A stretch of DNA of 33,486 nt, taken from an uncultured Bacteroidales bacterium. Its GTDB lineage: Bacteria > Bacteroidota > Bacteroidia > Bacteroidales > P3. Shown piece by piece: positions 14,141 through 22,804 of this stretch. The DNA lies in contig CAMVGR010000019.1 in assembly GCA_947167075.1 (NCBI GenBank), positions 1 to 33,486 of the forward strand, given 5' to 3'. Each line of letters opens with the position of its first letter. Positions within the stretch are counted from its first letter, which is position 1. A program made the translations under genes and the position numbers. The notes under the pieces were generated by a model. It was given only the letters and a program-made list of their open reading frames with translations, had not been told where the DNA came from and made no database searches.

Positions 14141-15229
14141 TTAGTGTTTTACATCGATAGCATCACGTAGCCCATTAGCCAGTAGCATAAAGGCTAAAAC
14201 GATAATCATGATGGCAGCTCCAGGCAATAGAGCGAGATAGGCACTGTCTAGCAGGATGTATCCATAGTAGTCTTTCACCATCATTCCCCACGATGGCATG
14301 GGGGGCTGAACTCCGATGCCTAAGAAGCTAAGACCGGCCTCGAGCAGGATGGCACTGGCGAAATTGCTGGCTGCCACTACCACTACGGCTCCGAGAATGT
14401 TGGGCAGAATGTGGTGAAAGATGGTGCGGAAGGTGCTAAAGCCTAGGGCTCGGGTGGCTTCGACGTATTCTTTCTCTTTCAGTGAAAGCACTTCGCCGCG
14501 TACCACACGGGCAATATCTACCCACATGGTCAATCCTACTGCCACAAACACTTGCCAAAAGCCCTTACCCAGAGCAAAGGTAATGGCAATGACCAATAGC
14601 ACTGTGGGAATAGACCACACCACGTTGATTAGCCACATGATGAGGTTGTCCACCCAGCCGCCTCGATAGGCTGCCAGTGCTCCTAGGGTGATTCCCAGCA
14701 GCAAAGCGATGGCAATGGCTATAAAACCCACCGACAGGCTCACCCTAGAGCCAATCATAAGCATGCTCAGCACATCTCGTCCGTATGGGTCAGTCCCGAG
14801 CAGATAGGTGCGTTTCTCCACCCATGCCTTATCGTTTGGCACAACGATGGGGTCGCCAGAATATGGCTGGGCGGCGATGCTGTCGCTCCTTTGTTGGTAT
14901 GTCTGGATGGGGATGGCGGTGTATGCCAACGGCTTGCCGCGTAGCATTGTGCGGATGGGTGTGCTGTGGGAGGTGGCAGTAGAATCATCGATACAGAGAA
15001 AGGTGGCTCGTCCGCCAGGTTTGAGGGTGGCCAGTTCGAGGTATTGCTGGTTGCAATAGGGGGTTGAATCGGGTGTGATAAGGTAGCCTAGTATGGCCAC
15101 TATCGCAAAAAGCCCGATGATGACCAGGCTGATTACCGATAGTGGGTTGCGCCTGAATCGTCTCCATGCCATTCTGTTGAGCGATTGGCCCACCAAGTCG
15201 GCTTGCGATTGTTTGTGGAATAGTCTCAT
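14141..15229 (-). CDS. OppC/DppC-like ABC transporter permease
   Basis: The 362-residue product is an inner-membrane permease of the peptide/nickel ABC uptake class. It has an N-terminal OppC_N-type segment (MAWRRFRRNPLSVISLVII), one membrane helix, a periplasmic stretch of about 100 residues, then LLGTDPYGRDVLSMLMIGSRVSLSVG, which is diagnostic of the class. Four to five more helices follow, with the EAA loop EYVEATRALGFSTFRTIFHHILPNI divided around residue 250. An upstream in-frame ATG would overlap the DUF59 gene by 55 bases, so the start at 15229 is preferred. No OppB partner, ATPase or binding protein is in the window. It is last in the mutA operon. Confidence 0.87.
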   Translation of the reverse strand: MRLFHKQSQADLVGQSLNRMAWRRFRRNPLSVISLVIIGLFAIVAILGYLITPDSTPYCNQQYLELATLKPGGRATFLCIDDSTATSHSTPIRTMLRGKPLAYTAIPIQTYQQRSDSIAAQPYSGDPIVVPNDKAWVEKRTYLLGTDPYGRDVLSMLMIGSRVSLSVGFIAIAIALLLGITLGALAAYRGGWVDNLIMWLINVVWSIPTVLLVIAITFALGKGFWQVFVAVGLTMWVDIARVVRGEVLSLKEKEYVEATRALGFSTFRTIFHHILPNILGAVVVVAASNFASAILLEAGLSFLGIGVQPPMPSWGMMVKDYYGYILLDSAYLALLPGAAIMIIVLAFMLLANGLRDAIDVKH

Positions 15230-15261
15230 GCTGTAAGCGTCTCCATTGTCTATCGAACTGT

Positions 15262-15579
15262 TTACAGTAGACCAAGCTCCACCTTCACCTCGTCGGGAAT
15301 CATGTCCATTGTCCACGGTGGGTCGAAAGTGAGTTCGACATTGACACTCTTTACTCCTGTGATGTACTCTACCATTTGCTTGACCTCTTGGAACATATAT
15401 TCTGCTTCGGGGCAGTCGGGGGCTGTCATCGTCATTAATATCTTCACGTTGAGGTCGGGATCGACATCGACATTGTATATCAATCCTAGGTCGTAGATAT
15501 TGACAGGTATCTCTGGATCGTAGATATTTCTTAGGCAGTTGATGACTGCATCCTTGATGGTCGTTTGGTTAGGTTCCAT
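15262..15579 (-). CDS. DUF59 / MIP18-family Fe-S assembly factor (SufT-like)
   Basis: Proteins of this family (SufT, PaaD, eukaryotic MIP18) help deliver iron-sulfur clusters to target proteins. The 105-residue product contains the family motifs YDPEIPVNIYDLGLIYNV at about residues 20-37. It also contains MTAPDCPEAEYM, whose Cys56 occupies the position of the conserved reactive cysteine, and LTFDPPWTMDMIPDE near the C-terminus. It follows sufE by 22 bases on the same strand, which supports a role in iron-sulfur assembly. The name sufT would be reasonable but rests on family and neighbourhood only. Confidence 0.88.
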   Translation of the reverse strand: MEPNQTTIKDAVINCLRNIYDPEIPVNIYDLGLIYNVDVDPDLNVKILMTMTAPDCPEAEYMFQEVKQMVEYITGVKSVNVELTFDPPWTMDMIPDEVKVELGLL

Positions 15580-15601
15580 GTTGTGTGACGTGTGGTTGTG
15601 A

Positions 15602-16024
15602 TTAATTGCCTTTTACCTTGTATGCTAGGGCATACATTTTCATTTGCTTTATCATGGCTGTGAGGCCGTTGGATCGGGTAGGGGAGAGGTGTTCTTTGAG
15701 TCCTATGGCATCGATAAAGGATAGTGGGGCATCAAGAATCTCTTGTGGTGTGTGCCCGTCGAGAGCCCTGATGAGGAGCGTGATGATGCCACGAGTGATG
15801 ACTGCGTCGCTATCGGCTCTGAAGTGCATTAATCCTCCGTCGTAGGTACAACTGAGCCATACACGGCTTTGGCACCCTCGAATCAGATTCTGTTCTGTCT
15901 TGTCTTTTTCGTCGATTTGGGGACATTCGCGGCCAAGGTCGATAAGGTATGCATACCGGTCGAGCCATTCGTCGAAGTTGGCGAATTCGTCTATGATTTG
16001 CTGTTCGGTTTCTGCTATTGTCAT
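15602..16024 (-). CDS. sufE: SufE-family sulfur acceptor
   Basis: SufE takes persulfide sulfur from the cysteine desulfurase SufS and passes it to the SufBCD scaffold. The 140-residue product is full length. It shows FDEWLDRYAYLIDLG, the conserved N-L-I-R-G-C-Q-S-R-V-W loop in which Cys51 is the sulfur-accepting residue, then DSDAVITRGIITLLI and the C-terminal GLKEHLSPTRSNGL. It lies 14 bases after the LptF/LptG-type gene and 22 before the DUF59 gene. SufS is not in the window, and sufCD lie about 8 kb away on the other strand. Confidence 0.95.
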   Translation of the reverse strand: MTIAETEQQIIDEFANFDEWLDRYAYLIDLGRECPQIDEKDKTEQNLIRGCQSRVWLSCTYDGGLMHFRADSDAVITRGIITLLIRALDGHTPQEILDAPLSFIDAIGLKEHLSPTRSNGLTAMIKQMKMYALAYKVKGN

Positions 16025-16038
16025 TGTGGTATAGTGTT

Positions 16039-17127
16039 TTATTTGGGTGCTTTGTATATAAGAACGATGGTGGCCAAGCCGAAGATGAGCTGAGGTAGAA
16101 GCACAGCCATGAAGGGTGAAAGATTGCCTCCGGTGGCGAATACGGTGGTGATCTTCATGAACACAATGAAGCCGAAGGCCAGTGTGATGCCGATGGCAAG
16201 ATGCATGCCTATCCCACCCCTGCTTTTGCGACTGGCGATCGCTACCCCGATGAATGTCATAACGATGATGGCCAGTGGGTTCAGCAACCGCTGGTAGAGT
16301 TCTATATGTGCCTCTTTTACCAGTCCTGTACCACGTAGTTTTTCCCGTTCAATATATTGTATCAGTTCTGGTGTGGGCATGGTCTCGATGCGTTTCGACA
16401 GGAGGTTGAAGTCTTTCGGCTCTATGTTTAGATCGAGAAGTATCTGGCTTTCATGTTGGAATGATTCAATGCCATTGCTGTCGATAGTGCGCAGAGTGTA
16501 TATGCTGCAGTTCCATTTGTGCTGCACGGTGTCGTATTCGAAGTTGTTGGCCGTCTCGCGTTGAATCATGTGTCCCTCGGCATCGAAACGTTCGCGGCAG
16601 AACTTGTGCCCCCGCATTCTGGCCACATCGTAGCTTTCGGCATATACCTGCACGTAGGGTTCGCTTTGGAAATGCAGGTTGCTGTAGTAGTTTGTGGCTT
16701 TCGATTTCACATATTGCTCCTCGAATTCTATCAACCGACGGTTTGAGTGCGGTATCACAAAGTTGCCCAATATCAGCACGATGAAGGCTATGATGAGCGA
16801 GCCATGCAGATACGGCCTCAGCATCCGCATGTAGCTGATTCCGGAACCGAGTATGGCAATAATCTCCGTATTGCCTGCCATTTTTGAGGTGAAAAAGAGT
16901 ACGGAGATGAATATGAAGAGCGGGGAGTAGAGATTGACAAACCCAGGAATGAAGTTGAAGTAGTAGTCTACCACCACTTGCGAGAAGGTGGCATGGTGTG
17001 TGATGAAGCGGTCGAGCTTCTCACTGACATCGAAGGTGATGATAATGACAATTATCAAGGCCAAGGACAGCAAGAATGTCTTGATGTACTTGGCCAGGAT
17101 ATATTTGTCGATACGGGGGTAATTCAA
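16039..17127 (-). CDS. LptF/LptG-family permease (YjgP/YjgQ)
   Basis: These inner-membrane proteins form the permease of the LptB2FG transporter that lifts lipopolysaccharide out of the inner membrane. The 362-residue product has three N-terminal helices (residues about 15-35, 55-80 and 100-125), a periplasmic beta-jellyroll-type region (about 130-265) and three C-terminal helices (about 275-360). It opens with IDKYILAKYIKTFL and has the family sequence FTSKMAGNTEIIAILGSGISYMRMLRP split near residue 80. Whether it is LptF or LptG cannot be settled from sequence alone. It starts 2 bases after the mutA stop, so it depends on that operon's promoter. Confidence 0.88.
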   Translation of the reverse strand: MNYPRIDKYILAKYIKTFLLSLALIIVIIITFDVSEKLDRFITHHATFSQVVVDYYFNFIPGFVNLYSPLFIFISVLFFTSKMAGNTEIIAILGSGISYMRMLRPYLHGSLIIAFIVLILGNFVIPHSNRRLIEFEEQYVKSKATNYYSNLHFQSEPYVQVYAESYDVARMRGHKFCRERFDAEGHMIQRETANNFEYDTVQHKWNCSIYTLRTIDSNGIESFQHESQILLDLNIEPKDFNLLSKRIETMPTPELIQYIEREKLRGTGLVKEAHIELYQRLLNPLAIIVMTFIGVAIASRKSRGGIGMHLAIGITLAFGFIVFMKITTVFATGGNLSPFMAVLLPQLIFGLATIVLIYKAPK

Positions 17128-17129
17128 GA

Positions 17130-18986
17130 TTACAACAGTTGTTTGTTGAACTGTGTCAGGGTTTCGAGGGCGTTGGTCTTAACATGGATGAACTCGTCGA
17201 TGCCGTACGAACGGTAGGTGTCGACCATCTCTTTCGGATAGCCAGCAAGTACAAGGCATTTCACTTTACCCTTCAGGGCTTTGCACACGGGCTCGGTCAG
17301 TTCTGCGTATTCGTCGTCGCTCGAGCAGAGCACCACAATGTCGGCACCGCTTTCGAGGGCTGCTTTGGCACCTTCCTCTGGAGTGGCGAAGCCGGGGTTG
17401 TCGACGATTTCATAGCCTGCCACACCAAAGAAGTTGGTGGCAAACCCGGCGCGAGCCTTGCGCATGGTGAGGTTGCCATAGGTGAGCAGGAACACTTTGG
17501 GACGATGGGCCGCATGTTCGGTCTGCAGACGCAGCATCTCGAAGGGCTCGGCACCTCGGTATTCGTGCAGTATGCGCACCTCTTGGTTCTCAGGCTGATT
17601 GTCGCAGCGAGTGGGGGTGCATTTGATTTTCTCGCTCATCTTCTCGAGCAGATTGGGGTATTGGTTTGTGCCGAGTATGGTGGTGCGGCGAGTGGCAATG
17701 TCGAGGTCGCGTTTGCGGGCAGTGGCCTCCACTTCGTCCTGAACCAATCCGTTCCGGATGGCTTTGCAGTAGCCTCCGGCTTGTTCTACCTTCAGGAAGT
17801 GCTCCCAGGCACCTTGGGCTATCTGGTTGGTGAGGTTTTCTATATAGTAGCTGCCGGCTGCGGGGTCGACAATCTTGTCCATATAGGATTCTTCTTTGAG
17901 CAGTAGCTGCTGGTTGCGTGCTATACGATAGCCAAAGTCGTCGGCTTCTTTAAAGGCTCCGTCGAAGGGAAGCACGCTGATGGCATCGGCACCGGCAATG
18001 GCTGCCGACATGGTCTCGGTGGTGGAACGAAGCATATTGACGTATGGGTCGAAGATGGATTGATTCCAGCGCGAGGTGGTGGCGGTGATGAATATCTTGT
18101 ATGGGCAGTCGCATTCGGGTTTGTACTGCTCTACGATCTTGCTCCACAGCAGGCGTGCCGCACGGATCTTGGCTATTTCCATAAAATATGTTCCGCCGAT
18201 ACCCATATTGAGGCTGATGGCACTGGCCACATGCTCCATCTTGCAGCCCATATCGGAGAGGCGTGCCACCAGTTCGTTGGCTGCAGCTAGGCTGAATCCC
18301 AGCTCCTGCACGATGTTGGCTCCTGCATTGTGCAGTGTGGTGCCATGCACGGTGAGTGGACGGAAGCCGGGCAGCTCGTTGTGGCAGTATTCCACTAGTG
18401 CTTTGGCTGCTTGCAGGTCGCCTTCTTCGCCGCGGTGGAACTTGCCGTGGTTGAGTGCATAGCGGAAGAGGTCGAATTCGCACGAGCCGTGAAGCTCTTT
18501 GGGGTCGACACCCTGCTGGCGGGCATATTCGACAAAGGTCTTCAGGGTGGCCAGATAGTCGTTCGACTGAATGAAATTGATGCTTATAGCACTGATGTAT
18601 ATGCCGTTGAAGAGGGTGGTCATGTCGCCAATAGACGACACTCCGTTGGCACACACGCCCAGCGATGTGGCTCCACGCCGCACGGCATCGAGGGCAATGC
18701 GGTTGGCTTCGACGGGATCGGATTCGAAGATGTCTTGCCGCACTTCCCACACGTTACCGTCTTTCTGTTTGCCACGGGTGTAGGGCATTTGGGCGGGGTT
18801 GGTGTCGAGGTATTCGAGACCCTCGAGGTCTTCGGCACGGTAGTAGGGTTTCACGTTGAAACCCTCTATAGTGTGCCACACTAGTTTTTTGTCATAGTCG
18901 GCCCCCTTGAGGTCTTTGATGATGGCTTCCTCCCATTTTTCGGTTGGAATTGGGGGAAATTCGGCGAATAATTTATTATCTTCCAT
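17130..18986 (-). CDS. mutA: Methylmalonyl-CoA mutase small (beta) subunit
   Basis: In Bacteroidota the cobalamin-dependent mutase interconverts succinyl-CoA and methylmalonyl-CoA on the route to propionate. It consists of a catalytic large subunit (MutB) and this non-catalytic small subunit. The 618-residue product has the TIM-barrel half at about 30-440 (YTRGKQKDGNVWEVRQD, DAAGADAISVLPFD-type segments, VDPAAGSYYIE). The C-terminal B12-fold half lacks the cobalamin ligand motif DxHxxG; LTYGNLTMRKARAGFATNFFG, split near residue 500, stands in its place. That absence identifies the small subunit. ATG 18986 gives MEDNKLFAEFPP, the usual opening. The gene normally next to it, mutB, is missing here. 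Confidence 0.93.
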   Translation of the reverse strand: MEDNKLFAEFPPIPTEKWEEAIIKDLKGADYDKKLVWHTIEGFNVKPYYRAEDLEGLEYLDTNPAQMPYTRGKQKDGNVWEVRQDIFESDPVEANRIALDAVRRGATSLGVCANGVSSIGDMTTLFNGIYISAISINFIQSNDYLATLKTFVEYARQQGVDPKELHGSCEFDLFRYALNHGKFHRGEEGDLQAAKALVEYCHNELPGFRPLTVHGTTLHNAGANIVQELGFSLAAANELVARLSDMGCKMEHVASAISLNMGIGGTYFMEIAKIRAARLLWSKIVEQYKPECDCPYKIFITATTSRWNQSIFDPYVNMLRSTTETMSAAIAGADAISVLPFDGAFKEADDFGYRIARNQQLLLKEESYMDKIVDPAAGSYYIENLTNQIAQGAWEHFLKVEQAGGYCKAIRNGLVQDEVEATARKRDLDIATRRTTILGTNQYPNLLEKMSEKIKCTPTRCDNQPENQEVRILHEYRGAEPFEMLRLQTEHAAHRPKVFLLTYGNLTMRKARAGFATNFFGVAGYEIVDNPGFATPEEGAKAALESGADIVVLCSSDDEYAELTEPVCKALKGKVKCLVLAGYPKEMVDTYRSYGIDEFIHVKTNALETLTQFNKQLL

Positions 18987-19023
18987 TGTGTTATCGTGTT
19001 TTCTGTGTAAGAGATATAATCTG

Positions 19024-19031
19024 CAAAGATA
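19024..19031 (-). promoter_or_regulatory. mutA operon promoter box
   Basis: Read on the minus strand this is TATCTTTG followed by C, an exact -7 box about 37 bases before the mutA ATG. No clear TTG is found 19 bases upstream. It would drive mutA, the LptF/LptG-type gene, sufE, the DUF59 gene and the permease. Confidence 0.65.
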
Positions 19032-19190
19032 CAAAAAAAATCAACATATTTATAAGAATGATACAAATTTTAAAATATTTTCACCTGTTTTGTACCGCTT
19101 CGATGCCGATGATACGCTCCCCCTACGCCAAATATAACAGGTGGATGAGGCGTATGTTCTGCGTCGATTCACGTAGATAAGCGAGGATGG

Positions 19191-19238
19191 TACGGTGCAT
19201 GTACGGTGCATGTACGGATGAAGTACGGTGCAGATACG
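19191..19238 (-). repeat. 11-bp-unit interspersed repeat, copy 3
   Basis: On the plus strand: GTGCATGTACG twice (19195-19216), GATGAAGTACG (19217-19227), GTGCAGATACG (19228-19238). In reverse complement it shares about 38 identical bases with copies 1 and 2. The left flank GCGAGGATGGTACG (19181-19194) is the exact reverse complement of the flank of copy 4 at 25596-25609. The repeat lies in the divergent gap between mutA and the addA-like gene; the remainder of that gap (19035-19180 and 19239-19320) shows nothing else. Confidence 0.85.
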
Positions 19239-19324
19239 TGCAAGTGGCAGAACCAATGGACGATGTGTTTGTCTCTCTTTTGTCGGAGTGGAGACAAAGT
19301 TTTTCTCGGTTCGTCATTTTTATG

Positions 19325-19332
19325 TATTTTTG
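19325..19332 (+). promoter_or_regulatory. Promoter box of the addA-like gene
   Basis: TATTTTTG followed by C, an exact TAnnTTTG box 23 bases before the ATG at 19356. The -33 region is T-rich without a clear TTG. Confidence 0.6.
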
Positions 19333-19355
19333 CAGTTGTAATCACCGATTGCTGT

Positions 19356-22300
19356 ATGTCATATAACGTTCAAAATCCGTTTGTTGTATGTAAGGCGGCT
19401 GCGGGGAGTGGCAAAACATTCACTTTGGTTGAGGAGTATCTGAAACTTGCCATGACTGTTCCATCGCCCGCAGTGAGGCAGAACTTTGCCGAGTGGGAGC
19501 GCGAGTTGCGAGCCCGCTTTGCGGGCATACTGGCCATCACTTTCACCAATAAAGCTGCCGGCGAGATGAAGAGCCGAGTGATGGACAACCTGTTGGCTTT
19601 GTCGAAATACGGAACTGACCCAAAGCGTTCGCCCATGGGAAAGAGTCTGCTACAGGCTTTGAACCAATTGCCATGCTACGCAGGAAAGCCCCTCGGCGAG
19701 TCGGACCTGATGTGGATGGCCGAAGTGGTCTACTCAGCCATTATGCATAGGTATAGCGACTTGTCGGTCTGTACAATAGATAGTTTCATGCATCGTATTG
19801 TCCGTACGTTTGCCCACGACTTGAACTGTCCATCCAACTTCGATGTGATGATCGACCGCGACGACATGGTGCAGCAGGCAGTCGATCGGGTAATGGCTCT
19901 GATAGGTACCGACCAACACGAAGAGTTGACCCGCATGGCTCGTGCCTATGCCGACAGCCGTATGGTGGATGAGAAGAGCTATAATATAGAATCGTCGCTT
20001 AAGAATCTGTCTGAACAGTTGTTTCAAGAGGGTACAGACCGCTACATGGATGCCCTAGATAGCATGAAGCCATCGGACTTTGTGGATATTCACCAGTCGC
20101 TCACCAAACAGAACAAGCAGTTCGAGGCCCAGGTGAAGGCTTGTGGCGAGCGGATGATGGCGAAGTTGAGGGCCATAGGAGTGGCCGATAGCGACTGTGC
20201 CAGCGGCGCAAGAGGCTATTATGGCTTTTTTAAGGGAGCGGCAGAAGGAAGGATCAGACCTCTTACTGTCACCACTGTGCGTGCATTCGAGGAGGGGAAA
20301 CTGTCGAGTGCCAAATGCCCGAGAAGTGTGGCAGATGTGTTGGAGGCGGAATCGCGTGCACTCACGGATATATACTTGGAGATGAGGAACTTGGTGGGGG
20401 TGGATGGCATGGACGATACTGCCGAGGCAAAAGCGCTGTGCGACTACAACACGCGACGGGTGGTGCTAGCCAACCTGTATGCAATGGGTATGCTGAGGGC
20501 TATAGAGGAACAGATTAGAGACTATTCCCGCGAAAACGAGGTGATCCACCTCTCGGAGTTCAACCGTCTTATCAACGCCATCGTTCAAGAGCAACCAGCC
20601 CCGTTCATCTACGAGCGACTGGGCAATCGCTACCGTCACTTCCTAATCGACGAGTTTCAGGATACTTCGGTGCTGCAATGGCAAAACCTTGTACCGTTGC
20701 TGGCAAACGGTGTCTCACAGCAGTACGAATCGCTTGTGGTGGGCGATGGCAAGCAGGCCATCTATCGTTTCAGACAGGGCGATGTGCGCCAGTTTGTACG
20801 TCTGCCCCATGTGGAAGATATGCCTGTACATGACCGGACTCTTTCGGCCAAGGGCAACTATACCCTGTTGCCCCGAAACACAAACTACCGTACGACAAAG
20901 TGCGTGGTCGGTTTCAACAATACTTTCTTCGAGTGGTTGTTGGACCAAGAACCTTTCAAGAGTAACAGTTTGGCACAACAGATATACATTGGTCAGCGCG
21001 ACGAGGACGGCCATCCCGAGGTGTATCAGCATCTGCCTAGTCCCGACAAACCGCGTGGATACGTGGATGTCCATTTCGTCGACAAGGGCGACCGCGAGGA
21101 GATATACGAATATATCCGCCAGACGATTATACGATTGGTCACCAAGCAGGGTTACCGACAGGAGGACATCATGATATTGGCCAGGGACAAGCGCGACCTA
21201 GACCGCATCGGCACCTACCTCCAGACCCACACCGACGGCATGAAAATCGACATCACAAGCAGTGAGTCGTTCTTTTTGGTGAGGAGTCAGGCGGTGATGG
21301 CCATTGTTGCGACGCTGCGGCTGATCAAGGACAATAGCAACCTAGTGGCGGCAGCAGAGCTGATGCAGCGCCTGTACGACTTGGATCTGATTGCAGACAC
21401 CCATGCAGAAGAGTTTGTGGGAGGCCAGCCTGTCGATGTGTCGGCACTGCTGCGGTCGGAGGGAAGAGAGTTCGACTTAAGGCTGGATTATCTAGCTACA
21501 CTAGATTTGTACGACTGCTGTGAGGAGATAATCAGGCAGTTGCATCTAGATGAGACTGACGTTGCCTATGTCGGATCGCTGCTTGGTCAGGTGGCATCCT
21601 TTGTGGCTAGCAGACATGAAGGGGTGGGTGCATTCCTCGAATGGTTCGACGACAATGCCTCTGCCGATTTCACTCTCCCTAAACATCGGCAGTTGTCTGC
21701 AGCCAGTCCGGAGGGGGTGGATGCTGTGAGACTGCTCACTATTCACAAAGCCAAAGGATTGGAGGCTCCTGTTGTCATCTGTCCGTTCTTTCCCAGGCAG
21801 GCAAAACCATTCAAGATGTGGGTCGATGTGGGCGACCGGATAGATTCTGGCGAAAGCAGATTGCCAGTGGCATATGTGGAGTTGGACCGAACCACATCCA
21901 CACGGTTCAACGAGGAGCGCGACAGGGAAAAACGGTTGGAGGAGGTGGACAATCTCAATGTGCTGTATGTGGCCCTCACCCGTCCGGAAGAGCAACTCTA
22001 TGTCGTATGTCCTACACCGTCCGACGACAAGGGGAGCGATTCGATGAAGTACCACTCTTACTTCAAAAAGTTTTTCGACAGTCACCACCTTGATATGGGT
22101 GATGTCGACTTTGTCCACATCGAGAAGAAAGAAGATGAACCGAAGAAGAAGCCGGTGGTGACATCCGTCCATAGGATCAGCTACTCAGATTGGACAGTGA
22201 AAGTGCAAGTTGCATCGCCTGCAGAACAGGCCTTGGTTCCGCTCCTGCAAGAAAAAATCAGGTTCGGAAACTACCTTCATGAGGTTATGTCGTACGTTTT

Positions 22301-22676
22301 GCATGCCAGTGATGTCGAAGGGGCTATAGAGAAGTTTGCTGCCAGGCAAAGCCTTGCAGAAGACGAGCGTAGGCATCTGTCGGATCTAGTGCGTAAGGTC
22401 GTCTCGCATCCAGACTGTGCTAGATTCTTCGATGAGGCTTACTCCGTTAAGACAGAGTGTGATATGGTAGATAAGAAGGGGGTGCTTCGTCCCGACCGTG
22501 TGGTGATGACTCCAACAGAGACATGGGTGGTGGACTTTAAGACAGGCGTGGATTTGGGCAAACATCACGATAGGCAGGTGCGTCGCTACTGTGCCGCTAT
22601 TGGCGAGATGGACTATCCTAATGTGTCCGGATGGCTGGTGTACATGAACGACGACATCGTTGTCAGACCGGTCTAA
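19356..22676 (+). CDS. AddA-type UvrD-family helicase-nuclease
   Basis: AddA works with AddB to resect double-strand breaks for RecA-dependent repair. The 1106-residue product has helicase motif I AAAGSGKT with Lys20, and ITFTNKAAGEMK. It also has motif II LIDEFQDTSVLQW near residue 430, GDGKQAIYRFRQGD near 465, motif V LTIHKAKGLEAPVV near 795 and motif VI NVLYVALTRPEEQLYVV near 868. The C-terminal 120 residues form a PD-(D/E)XK nuclease: RPDRVV, then VVDFKTG near 1058 and the QVRRY motif. The nuclease tail distinguishes it from plain UvrD or PcrA. The upstream open frame runs through a repeat, so ATG 19356 is the start. An AddB partner is not in the window. Confidence 0.87.
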   Translation: MSYNVQNPFVVCKAAAGSGKTFTLVEEYLKLAMTVPSPAVRQNFAEWERELRARFAGILAITFTNKAAGEMKSRVMDNLLALSKYGTDPKRSPMGKSLLQALNQLPCYAGKPLGESDLMWMAEVVYSAIMHRYSDLSVCTIDSFMHRIVRTFAHDLNCPSNFDVMIDRDDMVQQAVDRVMALIGTDQHEELTRMARAYADSRMVDEKSYNIESSLKNLSEQLFQEGTDRYMDALDSMKPSDFVDIHQSLTKQNKQFEAQVKACGERMMAKLRAIGVADSDCASGARGYYGFFKGAAEGRIRPLTVTTVRAFEEGKLSSAKCPRSVADVLEAESRALTDIYLEMRNLVGVDGMDDTAEAKALCDYNTRRVVLANLYAMGMLRAIEEQIRDYSRENEVIHLSEFNRLINAIVQEQPAPFIYERLGNRYRHFLIDEFQDTSVLQWQNLVPLLANGVSQQYESLVVGDGKQAIYRFRQGDVRQFVRLPHVEDMPVHDRTLSAKGNYTLLPRNTNYRTTKCVVGFNNTFFEWLLDQEPFKSNSLAQQIYIGQRDEDGHPEVYQHLPSPDKPRGYVDVHFVDKGDREEIYEYIRQTIIRLVTKQGYRQEDIMILARDKRDLDRIGTYLQTHTDGMKIDITSSESFFLVRSQAVMAIVATLRLIKDNSNLVAAAELMQRLYDLDLIADTHAEEFVGGQPVDVSALLRSEGREFDLRLDYLATLDLYDCCEEIIRQLHLDETDVAYVGSLLGQVASFVASRHEGVGAFLEWFDDNASADFTLPKHRQLSAASPEGVDAVRLLTIHKAKGLEAPVVICPFFPRQAKPFKMWVDVGDRIDSGESRLPVAYVELDRTTSTRFNEERDREKRLEEVDNLNVLYVALTRPEEQLYVVCPTPSDDKGSDSMKYHSYFKKFFDSHHLDMGDVDFVHIEKKEDEPKKKPVVTSVHRISYSDWTVKVQVASPAEQALVPLLQEKIRFGNYLHEVMSYVLHASDVEGAIEKFAARQSLAEDERRHLSDLVRKVVSHPDCARFFDEAYSVKTECDMVDKKGVLRPDRVVMTPTETWVVDFKTGVDLGKHHDRQVRRYCAAIGEMDYPNVSGWLVYMNDDIVVRPV

Positions 22677-22712
22677 AAAATGTTAAAAAAAGTACTTTTT
22701 CACAATTAAATG

Positions 22713-22742
22713 TTGGTAATTTGTTTTTTTTTCGTAATTTAG
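22713..22742 (+). promoter_or_regulatory. tonB promoter
   Basis: TTG at 22713-22715, a 19-base spacer and TAATTTAG at 22735-22742, one mismatch from TAnnTTTG. The leader to the tonB ATG is about 60 bases. The palindrome AAAAAGTACTTTTT at 22687-22700 just upstream could be a weak terminator for the addA-like gene. Confidence 0.6.
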
Positions 22743-22804
22743 CGGTGCAAAAAAAGGGACGAAATAGCCCGTAATGTTTGAATAAATAATTAAATGTCAA
22801 AAAT

